Below are positions 44,188 through 53,331 of a DNA stretch of 64,000 nt, one piece after another. The DNA is taken from positions 992,001 through 1,056,000 of the forward strand of contig JAHBXS010000001.1 in NCBI GenBank assembly GCA_019636375.1, in the 5' to 3' direction. The translations under genes and the position numbers were made by a program. Numbering within the stretch: position 1 is the stretch's first letter; each line of letters starts with the position of its first letter. This DNA is from Pirellulaceae bacterium. GTDB lineage: Bacteria > Planctomycetota > Planctomycetia > Pirellulales > Pirellulaceae. A model generated the notes under the pieces. It made no database searches. It was not told the origin of the DNA and was given only the letters and a program-made list of their open reading frames with translations.

Positions 44188-45921
44188 TTACAATTCGCGG
44201 CTTACGGCGACGAGGCAGATGTCGTCGATTTGTTGATAGTTGCCGCGGTGACGTTGGACGGTTTGCGAAATGACCTTGCCAATCGCACCGGCCCCCTTGG
44301 CTTGCGATTGATGAAGTTCTGCGAGCAGGGCAGGGACCCCTAATTGGTCCCCTTTTGCGTTCATGCATTCGTTGACGCCGTCTGTGTAGAGAACGAGGCA
44401 GTCGCCTGCATTAAGTTCAATTCGCTCGGCTCCATATTCAACACTATCCAAAATCCCTAGCGGCAGACCTGAACCGGCAATCCGCAGTTCCGTGGGCTTC
44501 TTCTTGCCCGCCGGAATCAAAATTGGGGGTTGGTGTCCCGCGTTCACCAGCGTGATGGTGTGCTGGCTAAAATCCATTACGCCCGCGATTAGCGTGACGA
44601 ATTTGTCCAGGTTTAAATCTGACAAATTTCGGTTCATCAGTTGAACCGCCTTGCGGGGGTCGTCGTTAATCGCGAATGCGTAGCGGGCCTCGGCAGAAAT
44701 CTTGGCCATCAACATCGCGGCTGCGATCCCATGCCCGACGACATCGGCAACGATCACGGCGAGCCGATTTTCACCGAGAGGAACCAAATCAAAATAGTCC
44801 CCACCGACTTGAGACATCGGACTATAATGGGAAGAAAATTCATATCCCGGTTGTTCGGGGTGTCGCTGTGGTAGAAAGCGTTGTTGAACGGCGTTGGCCA
44901 ACTTAAGGTCATCTTCGAGTTTCTTCGATTGCAGAACGCGTTGATGAAGTTCTGCATTTTGCAGAGCCAAACTGGCTTGCATGGCGGCCGTTACAAGCAC
45001 CTCCAAGTCATTATCGTTGAAGGCGATGGCCGAACGAAGTGTGTCGAGTTGGATTGCTCCAATCGCAACCCCTTGGGAATTGATCAAAGGGGCACACATC
45101 AGCGAACGAATACGGAAATCGGCCATACTTTGACTCAGCTCAAAGCGTTGGTCCGTGGTTGCATCCTGGCTCAAGATCGCCTGTTGCGAATCGAGAACTT
45201 GTTTGATGACGGTGCGACTGATGCGGACTCGTTCGGCGTCTTGTTCATGTCGCGTCTTCATTGCAAACGGGATAACAGCCCCTTGCGGGTCGAGCATCGC
45301 GACGAAACCTCGGTCGGCTTCGATGAACAGTTCGAAGAGACTGTCCAATACGCGTTGCATGATTTCATCGGATTCGTGAGCGTTTTGGAGTGACTGAGTG
45401 ACCGTGATCAAAGCCGCAAGTTTTTTCTCGATGTTCGATGTGTAACCCGACAAAGACTTGCCACCCGGATCGGATGGGCTATCCCCCCGACGTGGCACAA
45501 TCCCCATCGAACTGATGATTGAACTGTTGTGATTGGGCAAGTCGTCAAGAGCAAATGCTGGGCGGTTTTTGATGCCTAAAGAACTGAGTTTATCTTTCGC
45601 TGTTGGTCTGGGTTTCACCAAAACTGCATCTTTGTCGATCACAAACTGAAAGACGACCTCGCAGATTTCGATTTCCGAATTTTCGAACAGCAAGGTCTCC
45701 CGCTGTACAAGTTCCCGATTGACCAAAGTCCCATTGCGGCTATTCAAATCGGAAATAAAGTATTGATTCCCTTGTCGGCGAATTTGGGCATGACGACGAC
45801 TGACCGAATTATCGTCGACCACGATGTCACAATCGGGGTGGCGTCCGATGACCATCGTGTCTTTGTCGAGAGCAAAACGGCGTTTGATGACCCCGTCTTC
45901 TTGGTTGATTAGGTAGGCCAT
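44188..45921 (-). CDS. FHA-GAF-SpoIIE family protein phosphatase
   Basis: 577 aa. FHA domain at about residues 1-95 (MVIGRHPDCDIVVDDNSVSR and DLNSRNGTLVNRELV), a GAF domain at about 165-330 (DRGFVAMLDPQGAVIPFAMK ... APLINSQGVAIGAIQLD), and a PP2C/SpoIIE domain at about 355-577 (PGYEFSSHYSPMSQVGGDYF, VVGHGIAAAMLMA, LYTDGVNECMN). These PPM phosphatases remove phosphate from Ser/Thr of regulators such as anti-sigma antagonists. The GAF domain may sense a small ligand. It lies about 100 bp after a secreted-protein gene on the same strand; its partner proteins are not in the window. Confidence 0.92.
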   Translation of the reverse strand: MAYLINQEDGVIKRRFALDKDTMVIGRHPDCDIVVDDNSVSRRHAQIRRQGNQYFISDLNSRNGTLVNRELVQRETLLFENSEIEICEVVFQFVIDKDAVLVKPRPTAKDKLSSLGIKNRPAFALDDLPNHNSSIISSMGIVPRRGDSPSDPGGKSLSGYTSNIEKKLAALITVTQSLQNAHESDEIMQRVLDSLFELFIEADRGFVAMLDPQGAVIPFAMKTRHEQDAERVRISRTVIKQVLDSQQAILSQDATTDQRFELSQSMADFRIRSLMCAPLINSQGVAIGAIQLDTLRSAIAFNDNDLEVLVTAAMQASLALQNAELHQRVLQSKKLEDDLKLANAVQQRFLPQRHPEQPGYEFSSHYSPMSQVGGDYFDLVPLGENRLAVIVADVVGHGIAAAMLMAKISAEARYAFAINDDPRKAVQLMNRNLSDLNLDKFVTLIAGVMDFSQHTITLVNAGHQPPILIPAGKKKPTELRIAGSGLPLGILDSVEYGAERIELNAGDCLVLYTDGVNECMNAKGDQLGVPALLAELHQSQAKGAGAIGKVISQTVQRHRGNYQQIDDICLVAVSREL

Positions 45922-46020
45922 AGAAATCGCGAGTGGGAATGATGAAAAAACCGAGCCCGGGAAACGCTGCTGCGAATCGCTTGTTCAGCTTTCCGCAACG
46001 CCCTTTATTTTCAGTGGAAA

Positions 46021-46701
46021 TCAATCAGAAATCAAGATCTGAGTTTCTATTGTTGATGCCGATTCGCGTTCCTCGGCCGTGCATTCTGTGAAGACGACTC
46101 GCTGGGCACGGACAATTGCCACCGGCACATTGGAGCGGCGCGTCATGACGGCTCCTCGCGTTTTACAGGCCAGTCGAATTGCTCCGTCAAGTTCGGAGAA
46201 GGAGCGATCGACGATTTTCAAGTTGGCGACGGTTTCTGTCGGCTTGAAAGGAATCTTGAACTCGAGCATCGACGAGACGTGGTGAATGCCTCCGGCGAGG
46301 GCTTGTGAGACCTGCAAATCGACTTTTTCACCGTTGATCTCGACATGAAAATTTTCGGTCACTTGTGGAGTGATCAGCTTGGTGAATTTGGACATCAATT
46401 CTGAAGGGGTATCGTCTGCCAGCTCAATTTTGGCTTCACGACAAATCCGTTCCATATCCGAAACCGAAATGCCAACGCGAAATTCGATAAAGATCTCGTC
46501 CTCGCGAACTTCAACCATCACCGTTTTTTCGGCGAAATGGGGGGGCAGTTCGTCTGCGACAGCCAACTGGCCACGACTAGAAACAACGATAAAAACGCAA
46601 ATTGCGCCAAATACAAAACATCCCCAGAACGACGTCGCGAGTCGGTGTCGTTGAATTCGGGGTTGCGCAAAATGCATTTTGTACAGTTTCGGATTGGGCA
46701 T
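46021..46701 (-). CDS. Membrane-anchored or secreted protein of unknown function
   Basis: 226 aa. One hydrophobic segment at about residues 23-44 (ATSFWGCFVFGAICVFIVVSS) acts as signal or anchor. The rest is a beta-rich outer domain with VMVEVREDEIFIEFRVGI, and no Cys pair or catalytic motif is obvious. The start at 46701 gives a long basic lead; the ATG at 46677 is an alternative. It is probably in an operon with the SpoIIE phosphatase downstream. Function unknown. Confidence 0.65.
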   Translation of the reverse strand: MPNPKLYKMHFAQPRIQRHRLATSFWGCFVFGAICVFIVVSSRGQLAVADELPPHFAEKTVMVEVREDEIFIEFRVGISVSDMERICREAKIELADDTPSELMSKFTKLITPQVTENFHVEINGEKVDLQVSQALAGGIHHVSSMLEFKIPFKPTETVANLKIVDRSFSELDGAIRLACKTRGAVMTRRSNVPVAIVRAQRVVFTECTAEERESASTIETQILISD

Positions 46702-47194
46702 CTGGAGACGAATAAGTCTGCTTCAGCAAGTTTTAAGGAAATGTCAACTTCATGAAGTTTACACGATGAGGCGGTTGCGAGTCAAATTGGCGCGGTTTGG
46801 GGGAAAGCCCGTTTAGCGGCAGCCATGACCACCTTAAAGTGCCATTTTTGAGGAGTATTTTGCTTTAACACTTGGGCAGGTGGACAGAAGTGATTTGCCC
46901 TTTCGGATTGGTCGAAATTGTATAAAATTGGGGCAGGATTCTCTGTCAAGACCAAAGCTTGACCGCCCTTAGAAGAAGGGGCGCAGGCTCCGAACCTCGC
47001 TCGCGATTGCCCATCTTCGATAGTGGGTTGGTCCGAAACGACATGGACGTTCATCGCCATGTGCATTGCTCGACGCATTGCCGTGCGCTTTGCTCGAGTT
47101 GTCTTGTTCGAGCGCGTCGGTTCTTCATTGTGTTTGAGATGGGTTGTGGGGATTTGGTTTTCCATTGCGGATTTAACAGTTTCACGGTGTATAC
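46702..47194. other. 493-bp gap upstream of fusA
   Basis: No gene seen. It should hold the promoter and leader of fusA. A TATAAA at 46921 with TTGCCC 20 bp before it is a weak candidate. Short open frames in this stretch have no family resemblance. Confidence 0.4.
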
Positions 47195-49276
47195 ATGACG
47201 TTGGATAAAATTAGAAATATTGGAATTTCGGCACACATTGACTCGGGCAAAACGACCTTGAGTGAACGGATTCTGTATTACACTGGGCGGATTCACAAAA
47301 TCGAAGAGGTCAAGGGTGGTGGCGATGGCGCGACCATGGACCACATGGATCTTGAAAAAGAGCGGGGGATCACAATTACCAGTGCCGCGACCTCGGTTCA
47401 ATGGCTCGACAATAAGATCAATTTGATTGACACACCTGGCCACGTTGACTTCACGGTGGAAGTCGAGCGGAGTCTGCGTGTTCTCGACGGTGCGATTTTG
47501 GTTCTCTGTGCCGTCGGAGGCGTGCAAGCTCAGTCTTTGACTGTTGACCGTCAAATGAAGCGATACAATGTTCCGCGTTTGGCGTTCATCAATAAAATGG
47601 ACCGCACGGGTGCTGACGCGCGAAAAGTCGTCGCTCAAATGCGAACCAAACTTGGTGCCGATGCGGTTTTGATGCAAATCCCAATCGGTGCCGGTGAAAC
47701 GTTCGAGGCGGTTATCGATTTGGTCGAAATGAAGACAGCCTATTTTGATGGCATTAAAGGCGAGACCGTTCGCTATGAGGAGATTCCCGCCGACATGCTG
47801 GACGAGGCCAAAGCGGCTCGTCAAGAAATGTTGGAAGGCCTTGCCATGTACAACGATCAAATGATGGAATTGCTTCTCAGTGAAGAAGAGGTCCCTGCCG
47901 AACTTATCCACGAAGTCACTAAAAACGCCTGTCAAAATCAAGGCTTCACGCCAGTCTATGTCGGCAGTGCGTTTAAGAACAAAGGGGTTCAGTTGCTGCT
48001 GAATGCCGTCTCTCGTTTCTTGCCTTCACCTTTGGACCGAGAGATCAAAGCCAAAGACTACGAAGATCAATCCAAGCCTTACCCTCTGAGTTCTGACCCA
48101 AATGCTCCGTTTGTGGGAATGGCCTTCAAGATCGTCGAAGACCCGTACGGCCAATTGACCTATATGCGAATCTACCAAGGGACGATTCAAAAAGGCGAGA
48201 TGTACATCAATCAACGGACCCAACGCAAGGAACGTTTCAGCCGCATCGTCCGCATGCATTCGGACAAACGCGAGGAAATCGACTCGGCGTCGGCTGGCGA
48301 TATCATTGCCGTGATGGGGGTCGATTGCGCATCGGGGGACACTTATGCGGCCGCACCTAAAATGTGCTCGCTCGAAAACATGTTCATCCCAGAAGCGGTG
48401 ATCAAGATGGCCATCATGCCCAAAGAACGCTCCAGCGGCGACAAACTGGGCAAAGCACTTCAACGGTTCCGCAAAGAAGACCCAACGTTCCAAGTCTCCA
48501 CTGACGAAGAAACGGGCGAGACCATCATGGCGGGAATGGGGGAATTGCACCTCGAAATTTATGTGGAACGAATTCGTAGAGAATACAACATCGAAGTCGA
48601 AGTTGGTGCTCCTAAGGTAAGCTACCGGGAAATGCCGACTCAGCCTGTCGAGTTCAACTACAAACACAAGAAACAAACGGGAGGTTCCGGCCAATACGCT
48701 CACATCGTCGGAACGCTGGAGCCTTTGCCCGAAGATCATCCTGAAACGTTTGAGTTCGAAGAATCAATCGTTAGCGGGCGAATTCCGAAACAATATGTGC
48801 CTGCTGTTGAAAAGGGAATGCGAAGCATGATCGGCCAAGGTACCTTGGCCAAATACCCAGTCGTGCATTTGAAATGCCACCTCAAAGACGGTTCCTACCA
48901 CGACGTGGACAGTTCCGAAATGGCGTTCCAAATTTGTGCTAAGGATACCTTCCGAGAGTATTTCCCAAAAACTAAGCCGGTCATTCTGGAACCTGTGATG
49001 CGGGTCGAAATCGAAGCTCCCGAGCAGTTCCAAGGGGGTATCGTTGGTGATATTACTTCGCGACGTGGAATCATTGAATCAACGGATATGCAAGCCGACG
49101 GGACCACAATCATCATATGCGAGGTTCCGCTTAGTGAGACTTTTGGTTATGCCACCGACCTTCGCAGTATGTCGCAAGGCCAGGGAACTTTTTCGATGGA
49201 GCTTAAAGGCTATCGTCGAACGCCAGGTAACATTCAAGAGCAAGTGATCGCTGATCGCCGGGAAGAAAAGAAATAG
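47195..49276 (+). CDS. fusA: Elongation factor G, spd/mitochondrial EF-G1 type
   Basis: 693 aa, five-domain translational GTPase that moves tRNA and mRNA after peptide bond formation. G motifs are visible: NIGISAHIDSGKTTLSERIL (G1), ERGITITSAAT (G2), DTPGHVDFTVEVERSLRVLD (G3) and NKMDR (G4). The HIDSGKTT and KGGGDGATMDHMDLEKERG sequence is closer to mitochondrial EF-G1 and the spirochaete/planctomycete paralogue (spdEFG1) than to canonical bacterial EF-G (HIDAGKTT). Domain V ends in IQEQVIADRREEKK. A strong terminator follows. The str operon neighbours rpsL and rpsG are absent. Confidence 0.95.
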   Translation: MTLDKIRNIGISAHIDSGKTTLSERILYYTGRIHKIEEVKGGGDGATMDHMDLEKERGITITSAATSVQWLDNKINLIDTPGHVDFTVEVERSLRVLDGAILVLCAVGGVQAQSLTVDRQMKRYNVPRLAFINKMDRTGADARKVVAQMRTKLGADAVLMQIPIGAGETFEAVIDLVEMKTAYFDGIKGETVRYEEIPADMLDEAKAARQEMLEGLAMYNDQMMELLLSEEEVPAELIHEVTKNACQNQGFTPVYVGSAFKNKGVQLLLNAVSRFLPSPLDREIKAKDYEDQSKPYPLSSDPNAPFVGMAFKIVEDPYGQLTYMRIYQGTIQKGEMYINQRTQRKERFSRIVRMHSDKREEIDSASAGDIIAVMGVDCASGDTYAAAPKMCSLENMFIPEAVIKMAIMPKERSSGDKLGKALQRFRKEDPTFQVSTDEETGETIMAGMGELHLEIYVERIRREYNIEVEVGAPKVSYREMPTQPVEFNYKHKKQTGGSGQYAHIVGTLEPLPEDHPETFEFEESIVSGRIPKQYVPAVEKGMRSMIGQGTLAKYPVVHLKCHLKDGSYHDVDSSEMAFQICAKDTFREYFPKTKPVILEPVMRVEIEAPEQFQGGIVGDITSRRGIIESTDMQADGTTIIICEVPLSETFGYATDLRSMSQGQGTFSMELKGYRRTPGNIQEQVIADRREEKK

Positions 49277-49313
49277 ACCTGCCTCGGTTTGACCCACAGC
49301 CTTTTCTCAACGA

Positions 49314-49361
49314 CGGCGGGGTGAAATGGGGCATACCCATTTCGCCCCGCCGCCAATTTTT
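49314..49361 (+). terminator. Terminator of fusA
   Basis: CGGCGGGGTGAAATGGG pairs perfectly with CCCATTTCGCCCCGCCG around the loop GCATA, followed by CCAATTTTT. It begins 38 bp after the fusA stop. Confidence 0.9.
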
Positions 49362-50692
49362 GGTCGATCGCGACAAAGCTAGCATGATCAACGAAATGCC
49401 GCATGAGGTGCTGGGGTAATCCCGTTTCGCCTCCGTTGGAAATTGACAAGTATTCAACATTCGGGATACTTTGCGGAGGTTGATTGAATGGAAAATCCCT
49501 GAGTATTCCCACCGTCGCTAGCGATAAAACGAGATTCATCAAAATTTCACCGATTTCCATAAACCACTGCGGCCCAGCGGCTTACAAGATCAAAACAAGC
49601 GTTCTTTCGAAATTTCGCGGCTTGGAAAAATCCTCGCGAGAACCTAACCTAAGTGGATTGAGATCGTAAAGCACATTTGTTGCAATGAGACTCGATAAGA
49701 TCGCGACAGGGTCACGGTTTCGACATCAAATCGAACTCAATTTTCGAACCCCAATATCCAGAATTCCTTCGTTGTTCGCATCGGATGAGCGGTCTGTGGA
49801 AAAACGGCCACGTTTTCCGCAGGTCCAGAATCCAAATCGAGTTTGGAAATTACTCGATTGCGAACGGATCGACTGTATTTGGCTGCATCGATCCCAAAAA
49901 CGGCGAGTCCTGCAAGATGCAAGGACAGCCGTTTTTTTATTTGGACACCATCATCATTCCGAGAATTGGATTGAAATGGTTCCATCAACTCGACTTTTTA
50001 ATTGGGAGAGAGTTCGCTTGCAAAATCGTTTGCTCAAATTTATTGGCCCAATTCACCAACAAAAATCGGTCGGCCTCAGAATTTCCGACAAATTTGGAAA
50101 TTCCAATTAAATTGACCTTGCGGCCTGGGTAAATTTCTTCTAACGTCCCCGCCGAGTGTGATTGCGCGACCTAGGCTTTAGTTCAGGGCGTACGAACCAC
50201 CTCAAAAAAATTTTTGGATTTTTTGAACCATTCAACAAACAGAGGCGTACCATCGGTGACAGAATGGGGCTCACGTTTTAAAGGTTGTCAAATTCCAAAC
50301 CGAACAGCTACAAGTTTTTTTGCATCGCAAATCCGGTTGAACGAAATTTGCGAGCGGAAAATCGAATGGTTAACGCGGTTGATTGACAGGACGAGCACAA
50401 GACCACTTTTGTGCATGGCCGCGACAATCGAATTAAAATGAGAACTCCGATTCAAAGTTCCGACATGGAACTGTGGGGAACTTTTCGGTTTCCCAACAAT
50501 GACATGTCCGATAAAACGACTGGGTTTGAAAGCAAATGCGATCAGCACTCAGTCACGGAACGACGACGCATTGTGGATGGAACAAAGAAGGCAATGAACT
50601 GTGTTCGTCACGTAGGACGCTCACGGGGGGTGCCAAACCTAGTAGTCAATCGGCCTGCTGCAAACGGGCTATTACCGTGATGGAGTATAAAA
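49362..50692. other. 1.33-kb gene-free stretch upstream of flgM
   Basis: The longest region without a convincing gene. Open frames at 49685-50132 on the plus strand have no ribosome-binding site, no family resemblance and overlap each other. I see no tRNA, RNase P or SRP signature. At 50507-50515 TCCGATAA resembles a FliA -10 box (GCCGATAA), without a good -35. Near 49791-49820 is a GGAAAA/TTTTCC palindrome. Confidence 0.4.
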
Positions 50693-50962
50693 ATGCATAT
50701 TCAACCGACCAATCATTTGTCGAACGTTAGCCAAACTCAGATGACGTCTGGGCACGTGAAAACTGAGGCTACCGAAGGGATTCGAACTCCCGTGGATCAA
50801 CTGGACTTCTCGGTAGAAGCCCAGATGATGATGAATCAAACCAGCGGCGATTTCCGAGCCGATCGAGTTGCCGACATTCGCATGCAGATCGCGAGCGGAC
50901 GTTATGAAACTACGGAGAAGATCGACTACGCCGTCGAACGATTGCTGGATCAATTCGCCTAG
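50693..50962 (+). CDS. flgM: FlgM-like anti-sigma-28 factor
   Basis: 89 aa. The disordered-looking N-terminus (MHIQPTNHLSNVSQTQMTSG) and the C-terminal helices FRADRVADIRMQIASGRYE and TEKIDYAVERLLDQF match the FlgM pattern (V..IR..I..G.Y......A..LL) that binds sigma-28. GGAG lies 8 bp upstream of the ATG. Its likely target is the FliA-type factor encoded at 17.4-18.2 kb in this window. FlgM holds FliA until the hook is finished and is then exported by the FlhA-containing apparatus. Confidence 0.8.
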   Translation: MHIQPTNHLSNVSQTQMTSGHVKTEATEGIRTPVDQLDFSVEAQMMMNQTSGDFRADRVADIRMQIASGRYETTEKIDYAVERLLDQFA

Positions 50963-51048
50963 TCAGTTAACTCGCACGATGGATTTACGCACGAAATAAC
51001 GCTCTCCAATTTTGGCAATCCTGGGTCATTGCCATTTTGGAAAACACA

Positions 51049-51082
51049 AAACGCCGCCTTGGGTCTAAGGCGGCGTTTTTTT
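51049..51082. terminator. Bidirectional terminator between flgM and the M28 peptidase
   Basis: AAACGCCGCCTT, loop GGGTCT, AAGGCGGCGTTT followed by T's: a 12-bp perfect stem. The A-rich left side also serves the minus-strand gene at 51153-53009. Confidence 0.9.
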
Positions 51083-51152
51083 GTGGGTGAGAGGAAAAAC
51101 TCAGCAACTGAGCTAGACCCTCCGATGTCATTTCAGCTTTTGACGACGTGAA

Positions 51153-53009
51153 CTAATTCTTTAATTCGACCTCGATCGTTTGCTCTTGGCCATTGCGGTC
51201 GATGAGAAACACGGCTTTTTTGTCTGCTCTCGCGGCCACTTCGCGGTTGACTTCGCGTCGTCGAGAAATCTCTTTGTCGTCGATTTTCTTAATGCGATCA
51301 CCGACTTTGAAGCCCGCCTTGTCGGCCAACGAGCCTTCTGTGATTTCAACGATAAAGACTTCGCCCTGCTCGCCGTCCTCCAAAGTAGCACCTAGACGCA
51401 CGCCACTTGACCGTCCGCCGCCACCAGATGAAAACGTGGGGCGAGTTTGCATGGCGAGAATGTCATCGATCACTTTTTCTGTGTAGTCGACAACCTTCAC
51501 GGCTCCCTCCAAATTGATGGTGTCAAAAATATCTCCGGGGGTGTGGTAGGTGGGAGTCAGGCCGGTATGAAAGAACATCACAGGGATGCCCTTTTGTTGG
51601 AAAGCGAAATGGTCGCTGGCCCCAAAAGCCCCGGCAGGTTTGTTTAAATTGAATTTAAACTCCTCGTTGTGCTTATCGACGATTGGCGCAAATTCGGGTG
51701 CTGAATCTGTGCTGTAGATTGTCAAATTCTCGTCGCGAAGGCTGCCGATCATATCAAAATTGATCATCGCAACCGTGTTATCTAGTGGGAAGATCGGGTT
51801 GGCAACATAATGTTGCGCTCCGAGCAAACCCATTTCTTCGGCAGTGAATGCCATGAAGACCATTCGGCGACTCGGTTTGTTCGGTCGCGTCGCATAACGA
51901 CGAGCAAGCTCAACCACGGCCACGGTTCCCGTCGCGTTGTCGTCCGCACCGTTGTGAATTTTTCGGCCCGCATCCGGCGAACGGGACCCAAAGGCACCAA
52001 GTCCAAGATGGTCATAGTGCCCACCGATGACGATCGTTTCGTCGGCCAACGGTCCTTCTCCCTCAAGGACGGCGATCACATTGTTCGTCATCACCGGTTT
52101 GCGAGCGAAGTCGGCTGCGGTTTTTGCGGTCCATCCGCTGAGGGGCTGAGAGTGGGACTCTAAAGTCTCGCTGATCGATTTTTCTACCGCTGCCAAATTA
52201 TTCAGTCTTTTGCCGTCAGCGAACTTAATGGGCGAGGCCTCTAAAATCCGATCGAACGCAGATCGTTTGAGATGGATGAAAGGAATATTGAAGGTTGAAG
52301 CACCGAACAAGTCCTCTGCAGCTAACTCATCCCGCTCATCGTCGGGGGCAGTCCCAGAATCGTTAACAAAAATGATCGCTTTGGCCCCTTGGCTGCGTAC
52401 CGTCGAGCACTTATTGCGAATCGAGGCATATTGACTTGGTTCATCGGCAGAAAATACAGAATTTTTGTCCGATGGGCTTGGCTCCCGACGAATCATCACC
52501 ACGATTTTATCGGTCACATCAATACCAGCATACTCATCGAAATTAAGCTCTTCAGCCGTTATCCCGTAACCGACAAAAAACAAGTCACCCTCGATTTCGT
52601 AGCCTGAGCGACACATTTGTACTGTAAACTCATTTGCATAATCTGCCGTGATACTACGGTTGTCAGGACCATTAAAGACCAGTGTCGCGGAACCTGAAAC
52701 CAAAGCTCTGGTCCTGCCGACATCAAGCGGTTGTAAGTAGCTTCCGTCAGGCATCCCAGGACTAAGGCCAACTTCCTTGAACCGCTCGATCAAATAGTCG
52801 GCGGCTTGATCCATTTCAGGTGACCCCGGTAGACGCCCCTTGAGTTCGTCGGCCGCAAGGAATTTCAGGTCGGCACTGTAACGCTCTAGGGCTCCTTCTG
52901 CGGCAATCATTTGAGCTTTGCCGACCATTGCCACGTTGATGCTGCACAGAAAAGTCAGCACGATCACAGCGGATTGCATGTGTAAATTTTTTAGAGGATT
53001 TGCGGTCAT
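51153..53009 (-). CDS. Secreted M28 family aminopeptidase with PDZ domain
   Basis: 618 aa. Signal peptide at residues 10-33 (SAVIVLTFLCSINVAMVGKA). A PA-type insert domain (about 110-260) is followed by the M28 zinc domain: GGHYDHLGLG, NGADDNATGTVAVVELAR, FTAEEMGLLGAQHYV, INFDMIGSL and GASDHFAFQQKGIPVMFFHTG provide two His, two Asp and the catalytic Glu pair. The last 90 residues are a PDZ domain (VRLGATLEDGEQGEVFIVEI, KAGFKVGDRIKKIDD). It probably cuts N-terminal residues from peptides outside the cell or in the periplasm. A Gly-Ser-Gly linker separates the last two domains. Confidence 0.9.
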   Translation of the reverse strand: MTANPLKNLHMQSAVIVLTFLCSINVAMVGKAQMIAAEGALERYSADLKFLAADELKGRLPGSPEMDQAADYLIERFKEVGLSPGMPDGSYLQPLDVGRTRALVSGSATLVFNGPDNRSITADYANEFTVQMCRSGYEIEGDLFFVGYGITAEELNFDEYAGIDVTDKIVVMIRREPSPSDKNSVFSADEPSQYASIRNKCSTVRSQGAKAIIFVNDSGTAPDDERDELAAEDLFGASTFNIPFIHLKRSAFDRILEASPIKFADGKRLNNLAAVEKSISETLESHSQPLSGWTAKTAADFARKPVMTNNVIAVLEGEGPLADETIVIGGHYDHLGLGAFGSRSPDAGRKIHNGADDNATGTVAVVELARRYATRPNKPSRRMVFMAFTAEEMGLLGAQHYVANPIFPLDNTVAMINFDMIGSLRDENLTIYSTDSAPEFAPIVDKHNEEFKFNLNKPAGAFGASDHFAFQQKGIPVMFFHTGLTPTYHTPGDIFDTINLEGAVKVVDYTEKVIDDILAMQTRPTFSSGGGGRSSGVRLGATLEDGEQGEVFIVEITEGSLADKAGFKVGDRIKKIDDKEISRRREVNREVAARADKKAVFLIDRNGQEQTIEVELKN

Positions 53010-53331
53010 TGCAGTGCTCTCAATGGGCTAAAAAATGGATAAACAATTGTTAAAATGTGCGACAAACTGGCGATGAAACAAGGTCTGCTGACTTTGCCGT
53101 ACCCCCAAACTCCCTAAATAGTTTACTCGAAATCGATTGGTTGGGTAAAGTGTCTCACCCAATCCTTGAAAAATCCTCGCCGCTCCTCTACATTCTTGGC
53201 AGTCGTTCAGGGGGGCTAGACCGCCAATTCCTGAGTTGATTCCCGTTGTGGTTAAGGGTTGAGCCGTCTTCAAGACTTTCGCTTTGCGGTTCAGTCTGAA
53301 TTTTCACGTCTACTCCACGTTTGAGAATCAA
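53010..53331. other. 322-bp divergent intergenic region
   Basis: Upstream of both the M28 peptidase gene and the E1 gene. I see a small TTGGGT/ACCCAA hairpin near 53142-53163 but no gene and no repeat element. Confidence 0.4.

Noticed and set aside
47051-47941. Long minus-strand open frame
   Set aside because: It is antisense to the GTPase domain of fusA and has no recognisable domain.
49685-50132. Overlapping plus-strand open frames in the gene-free stretch
   Set aside because: There is no ribosome-binding site, they are mutually overlapping, and the composition is not protein-like.
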